Source of the DNA: Podospora bellae-mahoneyi
Lineage: Eukaryota > Ascomycota > Sordariomycetes > Sordariales > Podosporaceae
Direction: 5' to 3'
Assembly (NCBI RefSeq): GCF_035222275.1
Contig: NC_085883.1
Span: forward strand, 2,108,001-2,172,000
DNA: 64,000 bases
Each line of letters begins with the position of its first letter. Positions within the stretch are counted from its first letter, which is position 1. Below the pieces are notes generated by a model, which ran no database searches, was not told the origin of the DNA, and saw nothing but the letters and a program-made list of their open reading frames with translations. This document shows, piece by piece, positions 32,356 through 43,211 of the stretch. The translations under genes and the position numbers were made by a program.

Positions 32356-33283
32356 CTCGAGAGCGAAAGAGTCACACACTCTGTTCTTTGGTAGCTCGCG
32401 CTGTGGCAAGAGGTTGTTGAAGAAGTGGAAGATTGCTTCGGTGAGAAAAACAGTGGTATTTCAATGACGTTAGGCGGGCTGAGGAACGCCCAAGATGATT
32501 CTGGTGTGATTACCAAGGCATGGCCCGGCCTGCTGACACTCCGGGGCCAGCCTCAAACCAGCCACGCCGCGGTGGCTCCCACGCTTCCCACGCTCTCGTT
32601 CTGGAGGCCCTCGGCTGTTGGTTGTGTGTGTGGTCGTGTGTGGTCTCTTCTGGACTCACCGGACGAGGTGTGCTCCGGGTGTCCCAGTGCAAGCCGTGGC
32701 GAGGCTTGGCAAGGCTCAGATGTGCAGAGATGTCATTCGCCGCGAGAAGAGGGCCTCACGTGGGTGTGTTGTGCAGTAGTGATACTGACAATGATATCGG
32801 AAACTGGCGGCTTGCTAAGAAGACGTGTAGGTGACTCACGAAGTGGGTAAAGTCAGGTGAAATGTTGACTGAGGAGACCTGCAGGAACGAGAAGAGCCTA
32901 GACGTGCTCTTGTAATATCGATAAAGCTGTGCTTCAAAATGCGAGTATGCAGTGTAACGCTGCTGTATACAGACTGACTCTGAGCAGTGCCTCGTTCAGG
33001 CAGATTGACAGTTTGAAGTTCTTGGGGATCAAGATGCAGGAAACTGATTGGGCGCATTTCGACGACCGAATGAACGACCACAACAGCAGTTGCTAGCACC
33101 AGCAAATCAGCGCTGCTGCCTGAGCCAGTGGAGCAGGCCTGTCACTTCAGCCCTTCAAGACGCATGCCTTCCTTTGATCTTTCAAAGCCTTTTTACTTTT
33201 GCTGGAGGCTTTTTTACTTTCCAAAGGCCTCCTTGCTCTTTCCAAAGGCCTACCTTGCTTGGAAGGCATTGTCAACTGCAACC
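32356..33283. promoter_or_regulatory. Divergent promoter of the patatin / HeLo-pseudokinase pair
   Basis: 928 bases between two start codons. The half nearer the HeLo gene (33180-33270) is built of repeated CAAAGGCCT/CTTTTT units (listed separately). The open frames seen here have no coding character. No firm TATA box is recognised. Confidence 0.5.
33183..33265. repeat. Degenerate repeats of CTTTCCAAAGGCCT next to the HeLo ATG
   Basis: Units of the form CTTTCCAAAGGCCTnCCTTGCT occur at about 33217-33236 and 33238-33257, with weaker relatives (CAAAGCCTTTTTACTTTTG, GGAGGCTTTTTTACTTT) just upstream. Perfect AGGCCT palindromes lie at 33225 and 33246. The block ends about 20 bases before the start codon, so it is in the promoter or leader. 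Confidence 0.7.
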
Positions 33284-35529
33284 ATGGAAGTCGCAGGGGG
33301 GATCATCTCCCTCACCTGGGACGTCTTCGACAGCACCATCAGAGGTGTGTACACGTTCATGCCTCTTTAGTTGACTAACAAACACACCTCTTTGGAATAT
33401 TATAGGGGCCTGTTCGTCATGCAAATAGGCCTAATACTATGAAGCTCAAGTGGCTTTGGATCATTGAAACACGTGGTTGGATAGCGTATAGACCTATTGG
33501 CATGACGACCAGGCCTTGTTTTCTCCAAACCACACGCATCAGCAAAACTAACAAAGGCCTAGTATTCCGGTTCCTCACGGCCATGGTTGAGATGCCAAGA
33601 GACTGCGAGAAATACAGGCTGCAGTTGGTCATCGAATACAACCGCGTCCTGGCCTGGGGTAAGGCGGCCGGCCTCATCGATGTGCCTGAAGGCTCGACTC
33701 TGGGTACCGTACTGGGAGCCGAAGGTATCGAGCTTGCAGCTGTACTCGCCCGTATACAGTGGCTGCTCTCTGAGTTCCGCGACTACAATGCCCGGTACGG
33801 CAATGAGCTCAACCCATACGTCTATGACGAGGATGGCAAGCGAATAGCAAAAGAAATCAGGGGCTTGGAGCGAGACGAGGAGAAGCGAGCGTCTATTGAC
33901 GAAACGGATACAACCTCGGCCGCAGATGCTGACATTGTGAAGGATGTCTCGGCTTTGGCGGTGTCATATGAAAAAGAGAAGAAGGAGCGCAGGCACCTCA
34001 AGGGAACCAACCATATCAGAGGCTTCCTCTCCAAGGCGGGTTACCACACCAAAGACATGCTCACACACCCCGGCCGAGTGCGGTGGCTCGTCATGGACGG
34101 CGAGGAGTTCAAAAAGCTCCTCGAAGACCTCCACTTCCTGACCGAGCGTCTCCATGAGCTCATAAGAGACCACCGTGACAAGCGCATCGACGACATCACC
34201 GCAAAGACCTACCGGGAGATGATCCTTACCCGCAACGACATCCAAGACCTCCGTGACATGTTTGACGCCGTCTCCGGCCTTGTTGCCACCTCCTCCCGCA
34301 ACCATGCCACCGCTGCCGCCCCAAACCACAACGACAAAACCCTGCAAGACCTTGTCCAACTTAAAAAGCTCTCCCGCACTTCAGACGCCATCCTCTCCCA
34401 GCTCCACGACGACAACCAACCCCTCAAGTTCTCCTCCCTCTCCGACATCATCACAATCACGGTTCCCGAGTACACCCCCGCCGCCCTCGACACCTCCTTC
34501 GGCTGGAACGAAGACGAAACCGCCCACCCCGAATACCTCCCCCGGCCCCGCGGCATCCTCACCACCCCCCACGGCGACATTCCAGTGTGGATAGAGTGGA
34601 AATCGATTGGGGCCTTCAAACCCAATTCCCTCCAAGACAAGCAATCCGCCCTTCGCACCGTCGCCCTGGCCGAGATGCTTCACCTCCCCAAGCCCGGCTC
34701 GCTACCCACCTGCGTCGGGTACTTTGACGACAGGGCTTACAACGACACGGAGCGGTACGCCTGGATATTCAAATTCCCCGAGGGCTCTGACTACGACACC
34801 CGGATTGTATCACTTTATTCCCTCCTCGGCAACAGGACCTACCGCCCGTCTCTGTCACAGCGGGTGGTCCTGGCTGAAAAACTTTGTTCTACCGTCCTCA
34901 CCATACATGCGGTCAACTGGTTGCACAAGGGGATATTCTCGGAAAATGTGCTTTTCTGCCTTGATGACGGGCGGGTGGCGTACGACCCTACCTCGCCCAT
35001 CCTCTCGGGATTTGAGTTTTCTCGTCCCGATGGGACGGCTACGACGGCGAGGGATACGGATATAGTGTGGGATTTGTATCGGTGGCCGGGGATACAGCGG
35101 CAGCGGCCTACGGAGAGGAATTCGAAAAAGACATATGATCTTTATTCTCTGGGGTTGGTGTTGTTGGAGGTGGCGCACTGGGAGAAACTCCATGTTCTTA
35201 TGGGGTTGGGGAAGGGGAGGAAAGCCAAGGTGGTCGAGGGCGAGGAAGAAAAGGGGTATCCCAGTGTTAGTTTGGAGGAGAGCAAAAACGTGAGGGATTG
35301 GCTTTTGGGTGTCAGGGAAGAGGGGGCGCCGTTTGAGATCAACCCTCTGGCGGAGTTGGGGGGGTTGGTAGGGGAGAGGTACGCGAGGGTGGTGGAGAGG
35401 TGCTTGTGGGCTCATGGGGAGAGGGGGTTTGGTGTGGCGGATGGGCTGTTGGGTGTTGATGGGGATTTGGTGCTGCAGGAGGCGTTTACCGAGAGGGTGG
35501 TGGAGGAGTTGAGGGGGATTAGGCTTTGA
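33284..35529 (+). CDS. HeLo-domain protein with C-terminal pseudokinase (cell-death executor type)
   Basis: Two exons, 33284-33344 and 33563-35529, give 675 aa. Exon 1 encodes MEVAGGIISLTWDVFDSTIR, the amphipathic first helix typical of HeLo proteins; the 218-nt intron is long for this window. The HeLo region covers about 1-250 (EKYRLQLVIEYNRVLAWG, RVRWLVMDGEEFKKLLEDLHFLTERL). This fold, known from HET-S and related to the four-helix bundle of MLKL, inserts in membranes and kills the cell. Residues about 355-650 resemble a protein kinase: WIEWK with a possible beta-3 Lys367, HKGIFSENVLF at 475-485 in place of HRDLKxxN, SGFEFSR in place of DFG, and YDLYSLGLVLLEV at 545-557. With the catalytic Asp of HRD and the DFG Asp absent it should be a pseudokinase. 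No HET-s-type amyloid motif is visible. Confidence 0.85.
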
Positions 35530-38453
35530 GGAAGGGGGTTTGGGAGATGATATGTTGATGATTTGACGCCTTTTACTGCGTAACTTATGCGTTTGAAGAT
35601 GATAGAAAGGGGCCTAGGTATGATTGACAGGCTTTAAATATATGCGAAAGGGGCCTTTGAAGGTAGGCCATAGGCCAAGGGTATATATGTTTTTACCCAA
35701 GTAAAGAAATCCACCACAAGGATAATAAATAACCTCCATTAGGTAGATCAGAAACATACTCCAACACCTACCTATACAAGCACTTCATTCTTAAGTTCAC
35801 GCAAGTCTACATGAAACCCTCAAGACCAACCGAGGGCATGCTGAGATGTGAGTTCAGAGATGTATAACTCTCGAACTGGGTTGAACGCAAAAGTATTTTG
35901 GAGCTGGACGCTAGCGAACAGCAAGTGTGCTACCAAGTCGTCATCGAAACTCCTAAGTTGCGCCGTCAGTGTATACTATTAGAACCAGTTCCTCAGACCT
36001 CTAGAGAAGCTACTACCCACACAAGCCCTCACCAGTCTCGGATGCTCCCAACGTTTTCCAAACTCTGCTCCAAGCTCCAAGTCAGCGAGTGGGTGCTAAG
36101 CTTCCACGTGTTTCACCACTCCCAAGCATAACGACCCTTTCCCAACAGCAGGTCTCATCTATCCATCACGAACCAGCATCTCAAACAAACGTTGCATGCT
36201 TCCCTTTATCAAACTACCGGCCCCACCCGCCAGCCAGGGACCGGCTGTCAAAACCCGGGGAGAAGCTCCCGCCGATGAAGGAAAGAGGGAGTGGGGGGGG
36301 GGGGGGTCCACGGGATTGATTGACCGAACAAGGGGTGGAATGACCAGGAGGCGATGTAATCATCCCGAGGAAACCGTTAATGAGACTTGTGTGCGAGAGA
36401 CCTCAGATCGACATACCTCGAAGAACACCAAACATATGTAAGCATCTTGTTGGTGAGTCACCTGGAGAATATGCAACTTACAGTACAAAGTTAGCTTCTC
36501 GCCATCTTTCAAAATGCACTTCGTTATCAACCTCTTCCTCTCCGGCCATACCGACAGAGCGAGGATGAGGCCGCTTATCTTGGCCAAGGGAGGTAGCTCC
36601 AGTTTATTCCCAGATCTCAACTCCATCTTGGTTCGGCTGATGGAACCGAGAAGGAAATTAAACCATTCTCCATATTGACAGCTGCTAGGCATCCACCGGA
36701 CATCTTGTTCAGTATGAAAACGGACGTCATCAATACAGCTTCGGAGTGGCTTCGCTGCCGAATGGATATGGCGGATATTTCCGTGGGATTTTACGGGGGA
36801 GATTCGTGCTCGTGAGAGAAAGACGTTGGGAAGAGAGGTCGAACGACTCGGGCAAACATTTGTGCCCGGCGTTTCAGAGCAACAATGTATCCTGCTGCAG
36901 AAAGAAACTCCCCGTTGCCCAACCTCTCCTTTTGCCTGGGAATCAACACCGGGAGGAAACCAGGCTTCGCACTATCACCCCCTGACATAGGGTAAGCGGC
37001 GGAGCAACCCCAAAGGAACCGGGCGGCGGCAGCCATCAAGCAATTGCATGCAGGCGACCGAAATTCACTGACCAATGCCAGCATTCGACCGCCCATTGTC
37101 GGTGGATATGAAACTCGAAGAAGCTGCACGATGCCTTTCTGCCTGCCTTGATGAGAGAAAAGGTTGGCCAACGTTTTCTGTAGCAAATGCTTCGTGTTGT
37201 TGAGCAACAAAAGCCCCCTGGACCGACGTCTGCGAAGCGAAGCGATGTGGACTGGGCGTCAGCCTGTCATGGCCCTGGCACACTTCATCACGCCCCCGGT
37301 CGCCGTCAGGGTCCAGGATCCACAGGGCTTGCGGGAGAAGCTTCAGAGAACGATGGTGGAAGCTTTTGATGAAGTGTCCAAGCGCCCGTCGTGAACGTGC
37401 CACATGAATTTCCACCACCGCCCTTGGGATGCTCAGTTTTCTTCTCGTCTTCTTCTTGGACCAGCTTCACACCACTTTCCTACCATTTGTCAGTGAGCAG
37501 TCAGCAGATATATGTCAAAGGTGGAGTCATAGGACCTTCTGCCGGAGTAGCATCCGCCATGAGCGATTCAGATTCCAGACTGTGAAGCAAGCCGTCTGCC
37601 ATCTTTGCATGCCACGCACACGCAAAGAGAGCCCCTTCGGCTCTGCTCGTTAAAGGGACTGACAAACAGCCAATAGAAGCCAAAGAGGGCCGTTCAGCTA
37701 TGCAAATCCTTGCCCTCTGAGCAGCGAATGCATTGGCTTGGCGAGGGGGTGTGCGGTGTGGTACAGGAGGTTTGGAGGTGGTTGCATTTCCCAGACCTCC
37801 ACCCCCGGCCCGCCAAGCGCTGAGCTGGCGGCTTGGAAGGCCAAAAGCATTCTAGAAGGATTCCAGAATCCTTCCCCAAGCAGGATAGCGTCAGCTTCAG
37901 GTGCCACTCCCCTGCTCACAACCGCAAAGGGGGGGGGGGGTTCCCACAGCGTCCCACCCCAAAACAGGGGCTCCGAAATGGGCTGGCTGCCCATGCATTG
38001 ACCATCGGCAACTCCACGAGCACAGTGTGTCCCTGGCGGCGTTATTCTTGGAAATCTCCAATTTCAAAAGACCATAACCAATCTCGCCGTTGCTTCCGGC
38101 ACCGCTTCGATGTTTGTGAGCGAGCCCCCCTATCGAGAGACTTTCCTAAATGACTTGCAACTATGACCACCCTCCCCATATATGATATAAGGCAAGTCAC
38201 CTGACCACACACCCAATCAGGCCAAGTTTGATTTTTAGCACTAGGCCCAACAGGGCGTTTGACAAGCACCGCAGCCCAGATTTTTGGAGTTTGAGCATGA
38301 AGTTCACCACACAAGCCATAGTTTCAAAATTAAAGGCACGACACCGCCACATAAATATGTAAAAAGTGGTATTGAATCTAAGCATTTTTTACTGCTGGGA
38401 AAGCCAATTGCACTTGCATGCGTTTCAATAGCTTGTGATGCGGGTGAGTCCCA

Positions 38454-38475
38454 ATTGATTGATTGATTGATTGTT
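38454..38475. repeat. (GATT)n microsatellite
   Basis: About five GATT units, with a diverged echo near 38518-38530. Intergenic. Confidence 0.85.
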
Positions 38476-41143
38476 AGTGTGTGCGCGCCCGAGAAATTTG
38501 TGTAGTCTGATTGGCTATTTATTGATTGAATTGATCGCTGGGTGCAGGCAGGGTGGCCTGTGCGGCCAGTGGTGAGGTGGATGGTCCGAGTTGCAAGTCA
38601 TCTAAGGAAGTCCCCATCGAGCTTTTTCCCCTCCTCCTGTTGGTGATCGCGATGAGGTGGCCGGCCCGAATTTCTGGATGCAGATCGTTGTCCTGGGGGA
38701 CCGTTGCTTGGCTCGTCATTCCCTCTGATCCTTACAGTTGGGTGCTCGATCAACAAAAAGCGTGCCTGACTGCAGCTCCCAACACTTCGGAGGAAGCCCC
38801 TGTTCGGATTCTGCCGTATCGTTCCTCGTGGGCCCTCTCCGTGTGTGTGCAGTGTAATGATCAAGCCCTTTACTGAATGGCCCGCTCTACGGTACCGGTA
38901 GATAAAGGTGACAAGATAGTAAATGGCAAGTCGGCGGCGGCTGATTTCAGGGGACAAAGGAACCAGAATATCGAGGTTGCACGAAGCCTTTTCTTGTGTT
39001 GCCCACCACCGTGGGGCGATCGAAGGTTCTGAGGAAGCTTGTTCTTCTTTGCCGCTTTTGCTGTGGTTTCGCACTGATCGCCTTTAGTATATCTGGTACC
39101 AGGGCCAACGTCAGAGGCCAGGGCTTCCAAGGCTGAGCGAGGTGGGATGCCGGGGTAGGAGAGCATCATCATTGACGAGTCCGAGCGCCCACCATGGCAC
39201 AAATTACAACACCATAGCATTCTAGCTGACACGGCCAGGTTGCGGGGAGCCGACGGGTTTGGCTCGAAGGCGGCCAGCTGAGGGAGTTGTGAGGGGGTGG
39301 AAGCGGTGGGCAGATGGTACCCTTTGGAGAGCGAGCAGCTTTTCCCGTCCCTGAATCGTCACGGCGCCGCCGTTTTGCCTCTGGGTTGGGTGTTGGGTAG
39401 GGTGTTTTTGTCAGTCTAAATGAGGGACATCCATCTCATTTCCAACTGTGGGCTGTGTTGGGGCATCTGTTTTTCATCGAGAACAGGTTTAATCGTCAAT
39501 CTCAATGGCATCGAATAGAATGACGGGAATCATGACTGAAAGGGGCCAGTGCAGGTGATCATTTTGCGTTGAAGCTTCGAGGGCTAGCGTGGTACATGAT
39601 GTTCTGGTGGCACAGGCTGGGGCAGCCGAAGTACCCTGCACGACCGGGACAAAATAAGGCGATTGCTACGCGGGCTTGGCAGCAGCCCACAGCGAACCCA
39701 CCAGGAGCCCACCCTTGTGCTGTTCACCGTTCGTTTCAACTCGCCCCTGCACACTTCTCCAGCCTGGAAGTCCCCAATCCACGCAAGGATCCTCACCTGC
39801 GTGCCGAGCCACGTTATTTTCTTTTTGCCATTATTTTTTGATCCTGAACCCTCACCCTCTCTCTCTCTCCCGCCGTCAGAACCTCTGTCACGGGATCTGG
39901 TTGATCTGATCTGTCTTTCATCCTTCTGTTCCATTCTCTCTCCCTTCACAAAAGGAACATCTCCCACATCTCATTTCGTCACATCAGATACGTCTTCAAA
40001 CAAGATTCTCTGCGATCCCACACCTGTCAAGCCACCTCACGGTACGTAACCAAGCAACCGTACAACACACGGATCTCATAAACACCAGTGCTGAGGTGGA
40101 GGGGACGTGCTACCACCAAACCACACGACGGCTCAACCCACCGCCATTGTTTCCTCCTCTCGCCGGTGCTTGTGCTTCTGCTGGTGCTGGTGCTGGTGCT
40201 GGAGAGATGGGAGCATTGGTCTCTGGTCGCTCTCGGCTTTTCTCCCACTTTTTCTTCTCTTGAAATCGACATGTTCAAGATGGCGATCCCACCTCGAGCT
40301 CCCTCCGTTGTACAAAACACCTCATCTGTTGGATCATTTGGCTTTGCGTTACACTTCTTGTTGCGTTGTGATTTGAAGAAGCTGACAGTCGGTTGGCATA
40401 CTGCAGGTCCGTTTGACGACGACTCCCTCCCTCCGACGACTTACTTTTTTGTCCCTACCGCGCCATTGACGACTTCTTTGAAGGCTGCGGACAGGCATCC
40501 GGCAGCTCTTTGGCATAGCGAGGGGGTGAATTGTGACTGGTCATCGCAAATTCAGGCGAGATTCTGACATCAAGGTGCCAATACCTTGCTCCGTACCTTA
40601 GCTGGGTGATTCAGATCGGGACCCACTGGAGCAAGGAGCGATAGACGTGGAATTTCTTTCCAGCCAGACCGCAGTCCGCACCGCAACTCTTTCCACAACA
40701 GAAATTTCCGTCGCGGCCGGCTGTAGACCTTTTTTTTTTTTTGTTTTTGTTTTTTTTCCCCTTCACACAACAAAAAACAAGAGCAGACCGGAATCCGAAT
40801 CCTCCTGCCCACACCACATCCCATCCCATCGTCGTGGTGCAGCTACCAGACAGTGGCGCAAGTCGAGCAGTCGAGCAGCAGTCGAGCGACGTAATCCCAA
40901 CCGACCCCAAAGTTTAAGTCACTACCGCGTTGTGGCCAAGGCGCGTTTGCAGTTCCTCTGCTCAGCAACAAAAGCCCACACTTGAACCGTGCACCTGAAC
41001 CGTGCCTTCACCACCCTCGCAAGCGACATCAAGCGGCCATCACCAGCTGTCGGTGCCGCTATATATCGGGAATAAAGGCATCAAGATTCGTCTTTTTTGA
41101 CGTGTCAGCCTCCGTCAGGCTCATCCTGAGGGATTCAACTGAG

Positions 41144-41460
41144 GTAAGAAAAAATCTGCACGAGCCGACCCCGCACGGGTTTTCCTCCTAAAATCCTTGT
41201 CCTCGCCGTTCCATCTCATGGCCTGCCGCCTACACCCGAACCTTTGTGCCCATCGTTTGATTCAACGTAACCTCTGTGGTCGCAGAGTAAATAAGAACCT
41301 ACCCATGTCGTGGCTTGCCTATCGGAAATCGCGCGTTTGTCGCGACCTCGTCTTCTTTGATAGGCAGCCTGGTCACCTGTTTCGAGTCGCCTCACCGCCT
41401 CTAGTTCGTCGCGAGTTTTGCTGACCGTTAAAGCTAGACTCTTGACCCTTGAACCCACAG
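41144..41460 (+). other. Putative 5' UTR intron of the C2H2 regulator
   Basis: Donor GAG/GTAAGAA at 41144, branch-like CTGAC near 41421 and acceptor CCCACAG ending at 41460, seven bases before the ATG. The 317-nt unit would remove many upstream ATGs from the leader. Inferred from signals only. Confidence 0.55.
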
Positions 41461-41467
41461 GGCAAAC

Positions 41468-43025
41468 ATGTCACAATCTCCATCAGCCTCTGGTGCGATG
41501 GGAATTGGCAGTGTGCTGAACAATAAAGGTGCCGCCGCCGCCCAAGCTCTCCAACAAGCCGGAGCCATGCCTGTCGACCAGCAAGTCCAGCAGCAGCTTC
41601 AGCAGCAAGTTCAACAGGTCCAACAGCAAGTCCAGCAGCAGGCTCAACAGGTCCAGCAGGCTCAACAGCTTCAACAGGCCCAGCAACCGCTTCAACAGGT
41701 TCAGCAGCAGGTTCAACAACAAGTTCAGCAGCAGCAGCAACACCAACAAGGTCAGACCATTCCACAGCAGGTTCCCATGAACAGACCAAACTCGCCGCAT
41801 GGTTCCGAGCATTCTGGATACACATATCCCTCCCCAACCGCGATGGGGGGCGCGCCATTGCCGCCCGCGAACATGGCCCCTGCGCCCATGGGCATTCCCA
41901 TGCAACAAACCATGCAGCAGCCCATGCCACAGTCCATGATTCCTGTCATGCACCCCGGGTTCAAGACCGAACCTACTCCCGCTCCTCAGCAACCGCCCCC
42001 AAAGGCGTACCCTTGCCAGACGTGTGGGAAGGGCTTTGCCAGGCGGAGCGATCTTGCGCGCCATGGTGAGTAACAACTCATGTGAGTTGAGACGAGGCTT
42101 GCTTACTGACGATGTTTGAACAGAGCGCATTCATAGCGGAATCCGTCCCCACGTTTGCGATTACCCGGGATGTGGGAAACAGTTCATCCAGCGATCTGCC
42201 CTGACCGTCCACCAACGTGTGCATACCGGCGAGAAACCCCACCAGTGCGAGCGTTGCGGAAAGCCCTTCAGTGACAGCAGCTCTCTAGCGCGTCATCGTC
42301 GAATTCACTCGGGGAAGCGGCCATACAAGTGCCCTTATGTTGACTGCCAAAAGACCTTTACGCGCCGTACAACCTTGACCAGGCATCAGAACCACCACAC
42401 CGGGACAGTGGAAGACTCGCAGCGGGCTCGCAACGAGGCTCTGGCGCAAGGCTCCAACACCGCCTTGGCCGCCGCTGCTATTAGGAACAAGCGCGGAGAT
42501 AGCGAACAGGCGTCCAACCAGGAGTCGCCCATCACGACACCCTCTCCCGCTCAGCGTCCCATGTCCATGTCTCCCAACGAAGATCTCGCCAACATTAACA
42601 ACATGCAGCAGTATCTGACCAACACCTCGCTCCCACCCCACATTCGTGGTGATGTCCACGGAGGAAGTCCCGTTTCTACTGCCTCCTCTGGTTACAATAA
42701 CGGGATGCGTCCCACATCGCACCCAAGCGGCGGGTATGCTCCCCCCCCGCCTTTGGAGCCCAGTCTCGATCAGTTTCAGCAAGGGCCCGGTAGCGCGAGT
42801 GGCAGCCCTCACATTGGCAGTGTCGGCTGGGCTTCCCCCGGTCCTGTTGGGTCCCCTACCGAGAGCCACGGCCAGGGTGCGTCGGTCTATCCGGACCCCG
42901 AACCATCGTATCAGAACACGGCTCAGATGGGCCAGATATACTATGCCAGCGCTGCGACACAGGGTCGTCGGCCCGGGAGCACGGAGCCAGGACAGCGGCC
43001 AAGTGAGATGTGGACGGGTCAGTAG
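41468..43025 (+). CDS. Gln-rich C2H2 zinc-finger transcription factor
   Basis: Two exons, 41468-42065 and 42124-43025, give 499 aa to the first in-frame stop (TAG). Residues 38-95 are a QQ-V/L/A repeat with hydrophobic residues every third or fourth position, a pattern compatible with a coiled coil. Four tandem C2H2 fingers follow at about 181-292: YPCQTCGKGFARRSDLARH (with the intron just after its second His), HVCDYPGCGKQFIQRSALTVH, HQCERCGKPFSDSSSLARH and YKCPYVDCQKTFTRRTTLTRH, joined by TGEKP-like linkers. The tail is Ser/Pro/Gly-rich. It should be a nuclear DNA-binding regulator; I do not assign a specific orthologue. The same frame stays open for 61 codons after the TAG, to 43211, with clear coding character; see findings. 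Confidence 0.88.
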
Positions 43026-43211
43026 GTCGAAGCCCACCACAATCCCACTCGACCGGATACCAGCTCGTCCGAGACCGCCTCCCCCGAGACTGCTTTTACC
43101 CCCTCCGCCTCGCTCTCGGAGCTCGATGCTTATTATGGGCATCCTGTCAAGGTGGAAACTGATGGGGACACCGGTGCGGGACTTGACCCGGCTCACTGGG
43201 ACTATCAGTAA
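43026..43211 (+). other. Same-frame coding-like extension beyond the TAG of the C2H2 gene
   Basis: 61 sense codons followed by TAA, in the same frame as the zinc-finger gene. They encode Ser/Thr/Glu-rich sequence (DTSSSETASPETAFTPSASL, DAYYGHPVKVETDGD, ending AHWDYQ) with strong C-ending codon preference. It may be a readthrough extension, the end of a splice form that skips the TAG, or the remainder of a gene with a recent nonsense change or base-call error. No clean intron removing the TAG was found. Confidence 0.6.

Larger units (their letters stand above)
35530..41467. other. 5.9-kb gene-poor region upstream of the C2H2 regulator
   Basis: No gene is recognised. Just after the HeLo gene, 35609-35680 has several GGCCT/AGGCC words echoing those on its 5' side. 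Further features are a G14 run near 36294-36308, (GATT)n near 38456-38475, (GGTGCT)n near 40180-40202 and pyrimidine-rich leaders from about 39840. Short frames such as 36360-36692 (minus) and 37164-37394 (plus) have no recognisable domain. The 3' part (from about 39900) is probably promoter and long 5' UTR of the C2H2 gene. Confidence 0.5.

Noticed and set aside
33284-35529. HET-s-type amyloid motif in the HeLo gene or its patatin neighbour
   Set aside because: I searched both translations by eye for the N-x-F / G-spaced repeat and the PP-type motif and saw neither, so prion-type signalling is not claimed.
36360-36692. 110-codon minus-strand frame with a protein-like middle
   Set aside because: The sequence looks mildly protein-like, but I could not match a family or join it to plausible neighbouring exons.
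37164-37394. 76-codon plus-strand frame (MANVFCSKCFVLL start)
   Set aside because: Short, without family resemblance or clear promoter; left out for lack of support.
35530-41467. RIP-degraded transposon remnants in the gene-poor region
   Set aside because: No AT-rich, TA-dense blocks, terminal repeats or transposase/reverse-transcriptase fragments were recognised.
42876-43063. Introns that might remove the TAG of the C2H2 gene (donors at 42877, 42909 or 43003)
   Set aside because: They are either 30 nt long, lack a branch word, or remove sequence that itself looks coding, so none was adopted.
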